A DNA stretch of 15,962 nucleotides from NCBI GenBank assembly GCA_035529895.1, contig DATKVV010000043.1:1-15962 (forward strand), read 5' to 3'. Made by a program: the position numbers and the translations under genes. Below are positions 14,507-15,962 of the stretch, piece after piece (within the stretch, counting starts at the first letter, position 1; every line of letters begins with the position of its first letter). The notes under the pieces are model-generated. The model saw only the letters and a list, made by a program, of their open reading frames with translations, was not told the DNA's origin and searched no databases. Source of the stretch: JAUWKC01 sp035529895. GTDB lineage: Bacteria > Planctomycetota > Phycisphaerae > Sedimentisphaerales > Anaerobacaceae.

Positions 14507-14707
14507 CCTGAGATACCTAAGCCCTGCAATAAACAAGCACTTACGGAAGATACCAAAACCGACTTGGCGTCATACTTGGCGGAGATTGCCCAAAAAGACC
14601 CTGATTTGGCCGAGATTGTCAAGGTCTGGCCGGAGCTTCCGGAGCATATCAAAGCGGCAATAAAAACGCTCGTTGAGGGGCTCAAGGGAACAGGCTCGCA
14701 AGGATAG
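14507..14707 (+). pseudogene. Site-specific recombinase-like gene, 3' tail (first copy)
   Basis: An open frame without a start codon runs from the end of the tRNA fragment to TAG 14705-14707 and gives 66 residues: ...TKTDLASYLAEIAQKDPDLA followed by EIVKVWPELPEHIKAAIKTL. The 'DPDLAxIVxxWPxLPExIKAAIxxLI' pattern is, from memory, the C-terminal tail of planctomycete tyrosine-type integrases and related phage genes. The catalytic domain is absent. A second copy of the tail lies at 15565-15648. Integrase identity rests on motif memory only. Confidence 0.5.
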
Positions 14708-14712
14708 ATGCT

Positions 14713-14916
14713 ATGAGAAGCGTGGAAAGACGAGTCGCGAGAATAGAGGGCAAGCTCAAGGTACGCCACGAACCCGTGACCGTACATATAGCCTATTTTG
14801 GCGACGACGAGTTACCTCCAGACAACGGCCAAGGTGTCTTTGTCTGCAAGTACGTCCGTTACAAAGATGCAAGGAACGCTGAGCAAGCACAAATCCAAAG
14901 GGAGAATACCCTTTGA
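14713..14916 (+). CDS. Small phage-like protein with short N-terminal coiled coil
   Basis: The 67-residue product starts at ATG 14713, with AGGA near 14701 upstream. It begins with a charged heptad-like helix (SVERRVARIEGKLKV), then a compact beta-like stretch VTVHIAYFGDDELPPDNG and a VCKYVRYKDARNAEQ helix. I have seen small proteins of this type beside terminase genes in planctomycete mobile elements, but cannot name a family. It follows the recombinase tail by 5 bases, and the next frame starts 24 bases after its stop, so the small genes here read as one transcript. Confidence 0.5.
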   Translation: MRSVERRVARIEGKLKVRHEPVTVHIAYFGDDELPPDNGQGVFVCKYVRYKDARNAEQAQIQRENTL

Positions 14917-14940
14917 TGAGCTTCTGGAAAGAGCAAGGCA

Positions 14941-15174
14941 ATGAGTAATCTAAAGAGACGACTTGAAAAAGTAGAGGACAAGGTGAACTCGATGGAGAAA
15001 GAAACGAGTGAAAGAAGGGCAAGGCTTTTGGAACTCGAACGCCGGGGAGAGGGAGACTCCCTAACGGCGTTAATGCTGAGGTTGGAAGAACAATACGGGC
15101 GCAGACTTACCTTTTCGGATTTGGGCGTGATAGCACTTGGACGACTACCCGCAAGGGACGCACGCAGGGCATAA
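14941..15174 (+). CDS. Small coiled-coil protein
   Basis: This frame of 77 residues begins SNLKRRLEKVEDKVNSMEKE and is a strongly charged heptad pattern for its first half, followed by SLTALMLRLEEQYGRRLTFS and a short tail. The opening resembles that of the preceding gene product (SVERRVARIEGKLK), suggesting related or duplicated helices. The function is unknown. Its stop at 15172-15174 is 1 base before the next ATG (15176), so translation is probably coupled. Confidence 0.5.
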   Translation: MSNLKRRLEKVEDKVNSMEKETSERRARLLELERRGEGDSLTALMLRLEEQYGRRLTFSDLGVIALGRLPARDARRA

Positions 15175-15175
15175 A

Positions 15176-15580
15176 ATGACAGAATCCAACGAAAAACAAC
15201 AAAACGGCCAAGAACAGAAACTGACCGAAAGGCAACTTAAGGCTATTCCGCTGATAGTTACAAGCGCGACGTATACCGAAGCCTGCAAGAAAGCCGGTCT
15301 CAACAGGACAACGCTTTACGAGTGGCTGAAAATACCAGAGTTTAAGGTTGAGCTTGACCGGCAGCGGGACGAGGTTACCTCTGAGGCTTTCGGGGTATTA
15401 TCGCAGAGTCTGACGAAGGCGGTTGAGACACTCGTGGGGTTGCTGGACCACAAAGACGACCGCCTAAAGCGGCTGACGGCGAAAGACATCATAGAGCATT
15501 TCCTGAAGTACAAGGAACTCAGAGAGTTAGAGGAACGGATAGAGGCAATAGAGCAAACGCTTGAAAGGCAGAGACCATAA
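15176..15580 (+). CDS. Helix-turn-helix protein resembling phage small terminase (phBC6A51-like)
   Basis: ATG 15176 lies directly after the previous stop; an in-frame TTG at 15137 would add 13 unlikely residues. The 134-residue product has an N-terminal linker, then a Hin-type helix-turn-helix, YTEACKKAGLNRTTLYEWLK (residues 33-52), followed by PEFKVELDRQRDEV, and a long helical C-terminus ending in a coiled coil (KELRELEERIEAIEQTLE). This order fits small terminase subunits and phBC6A51-type HTH proteins, which bind packaging sites. In an intact phage the large terminase gene would follow; here a recombinase tail follows instead and overlaps its last 16 bases. Confidence 0.65.
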   Translation: MTESNEKQQNGQEQKLTERQLKAIPLIVTSATYTEACKKAGLNRTTLYEWLKIPEFKVELDRQRDEVTSEAFGVLSQSLTKAVETLVGLLDHKDDRLKRLTAKDIIEHFLKYKELRELEERIEAIEQTLERQRP

Positions 15581-15648
15581 TCAAGGCTTGGCCGGAACTG
15601 CCGGACCATATCAAAGCGGCCATAAAGGCGCTGGCTGGTGTTGTCTAA
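15565..15648 (+). pseudogene. Recombinase-like 3' tail (second copy)
   Basis: In another frame than the HTH gene, a stretch from 15565 to TAA 15646-15648 reads KAETIIKAWPELPDHIKAA and ends LAGVV. It matches the tail at 14507-14707 in the same register (WPELPEHIKAAIKTL there, WPELPDHIKAAIKAL here), with close DNA identity around catatcaaagcggc. There is no room for the rest of the gene, so this is a fragment. Confidence 0.55.
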
Positions 15649-15690
15649 TGTTGTCTAATGTTGGCTAATGTTGGGTAATATTGGGTAATA
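15641..15690 (+). repeat. Tandem 10-bp repeat, five units
   Basis: Five contiguous 10-base units: ttgtctaatg twice, ttggctaatg, then ttgggtaata twice, followed by a partial ttggc. The array begins over the stop codon of the second recombinase tail. It is too short and lacks spacers for a CRISPR. It could be an iteron or recombinase-binding array. Confidence 0.85.
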
Positions 15691-15962
15691 TTGGCTTCAA
15701 CCTCAGAAAACTTGACATTCATAGGCAGCGGGGGGGGAGGGGGGAAGGCCCCCCCCTGAGTTCTGAAAAACAGGGGGCCCCACATATCAAGCTGACCCCA
15801 TTTTGAGATTGTGGATTCGCAAGCCCGCAATAAAGCCCTTGTTAGAGGCCGGTTTTGAAAAAAAAGGGTAGTCCAAGACGGTCCGGGCGGACTTTTTGCG
15901 TAAACCGCCCCTTGCTGGCCGTTTTTGGGCGTGCTGGGGCAAACGGTGGGGGGCCTATTAAA
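15691..15962. other. Non-coding end of the window with a G/C-run hairpin and a weak terminator
   Basis: No gene is supported here. G8 (15730-15737) and G6 (15739-15744) are followed by AAGG and C8 (15749-15756), giving a stem of six G:C pairs, then GGGGGCCCC near 15773-15781. GTCC-GGGC-GGAC followed by T5 (15881-15897) is a weak terminator candidate. A frame reading IRKPAIKPLLEAGFEKKG (about 15815-15870) ends in a stop and has no start; I could not identify it. Confidence 0.5.

Noticed and set aside
14462..14524. A complete but short tRNA using AGCCC (14520-14524) as acceptor 3' strand
   Set aside because: Only 16 bases lie between the anticodon stem and AGCCC, with no T-loop consensus, and just five of seven acceptor pairs form.
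15641..15690. The 10-bp repeat as a CRISPR or as part of a coding repeat
   Set aside because: No spacers, and a stop codon (taa) in every unit in one frame. It follows a stop codon and lies outside any supported gene.

Overview
The window looks like a planctomycete, most likely of the Phycisphaerae. This is inferred from gene content: a Tat-exported Gfo/Idh/MocA oxidoreductase with the 'WDLWLGPAP' and 'WRGWWDFGTG' signatures common in that phylum, a secreted beta-propeller ending in a short dockerin-like segment, a divergent ECF-type sigma factor, and phage-like fragments of types I associate with planctomycete genomes. No rRNA or universal marker gene is present, so the placement is tentative.

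Layout. Positions 1-140 are the right end of an IS66-type element. A promoter (339-367) leads into an exported oxidoreductase (437-1789), followed by an AI-2E-family membrane permease (1927-2985). Positions 3008-4353 hold a GC-rich, minus-strand set of phage-like pieces: a gene of unknown family, an HNH-endonuclease N-terminus, a middle fragment of a large terminase, and a broken small gene. This set is bounded by two 72-bp arrays of a 9-bp repeat in opposite orientation. The right array cuts a DUF72 gene after about 49 codons. The DUF72 fragment is the last member of a minus-strand host cluster: secreted archaemetzincin, metallophosphoesterase, DUF72 remnant.

Positions 6627-10363 are a plus-strand set of three envelope or secreted proteins: a long basic, aromatic-rich TPR protein, a seven-repeat propeller with half a dockerin, and a glycine-zipper lipoprotein. 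From 10573 to 14279 runs a second plus-strand cluster: ECF-type sigma factor, small basic protein, a protein with an archaeal-type threonyl-tRNA synthetase editing-like domain fused to an unknown C-terminal domain, a sodium/solute symporter, and a 53-codon single-span membrane protein that was probably co-translated with the symporter.

The right edge (14410 to the end) looks like a degraded integrative element. A good promoter drives a tRNA-Met(CAT) that stops after the anticodon arm. The 3' tail of a recombinase-like gene follows directly, then two small proteins and an HTH protein like small terminases. A second copy of the same recombinase tail ends in a 10-bp tandem repeat and a G/C-homopolymer hairpin. 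The most unusual structures are the paired 9-bp arrays at gene breakpoints, the duplicated recombinase tail next to the cut tRNA, and the editing-domain/symporter cluster.
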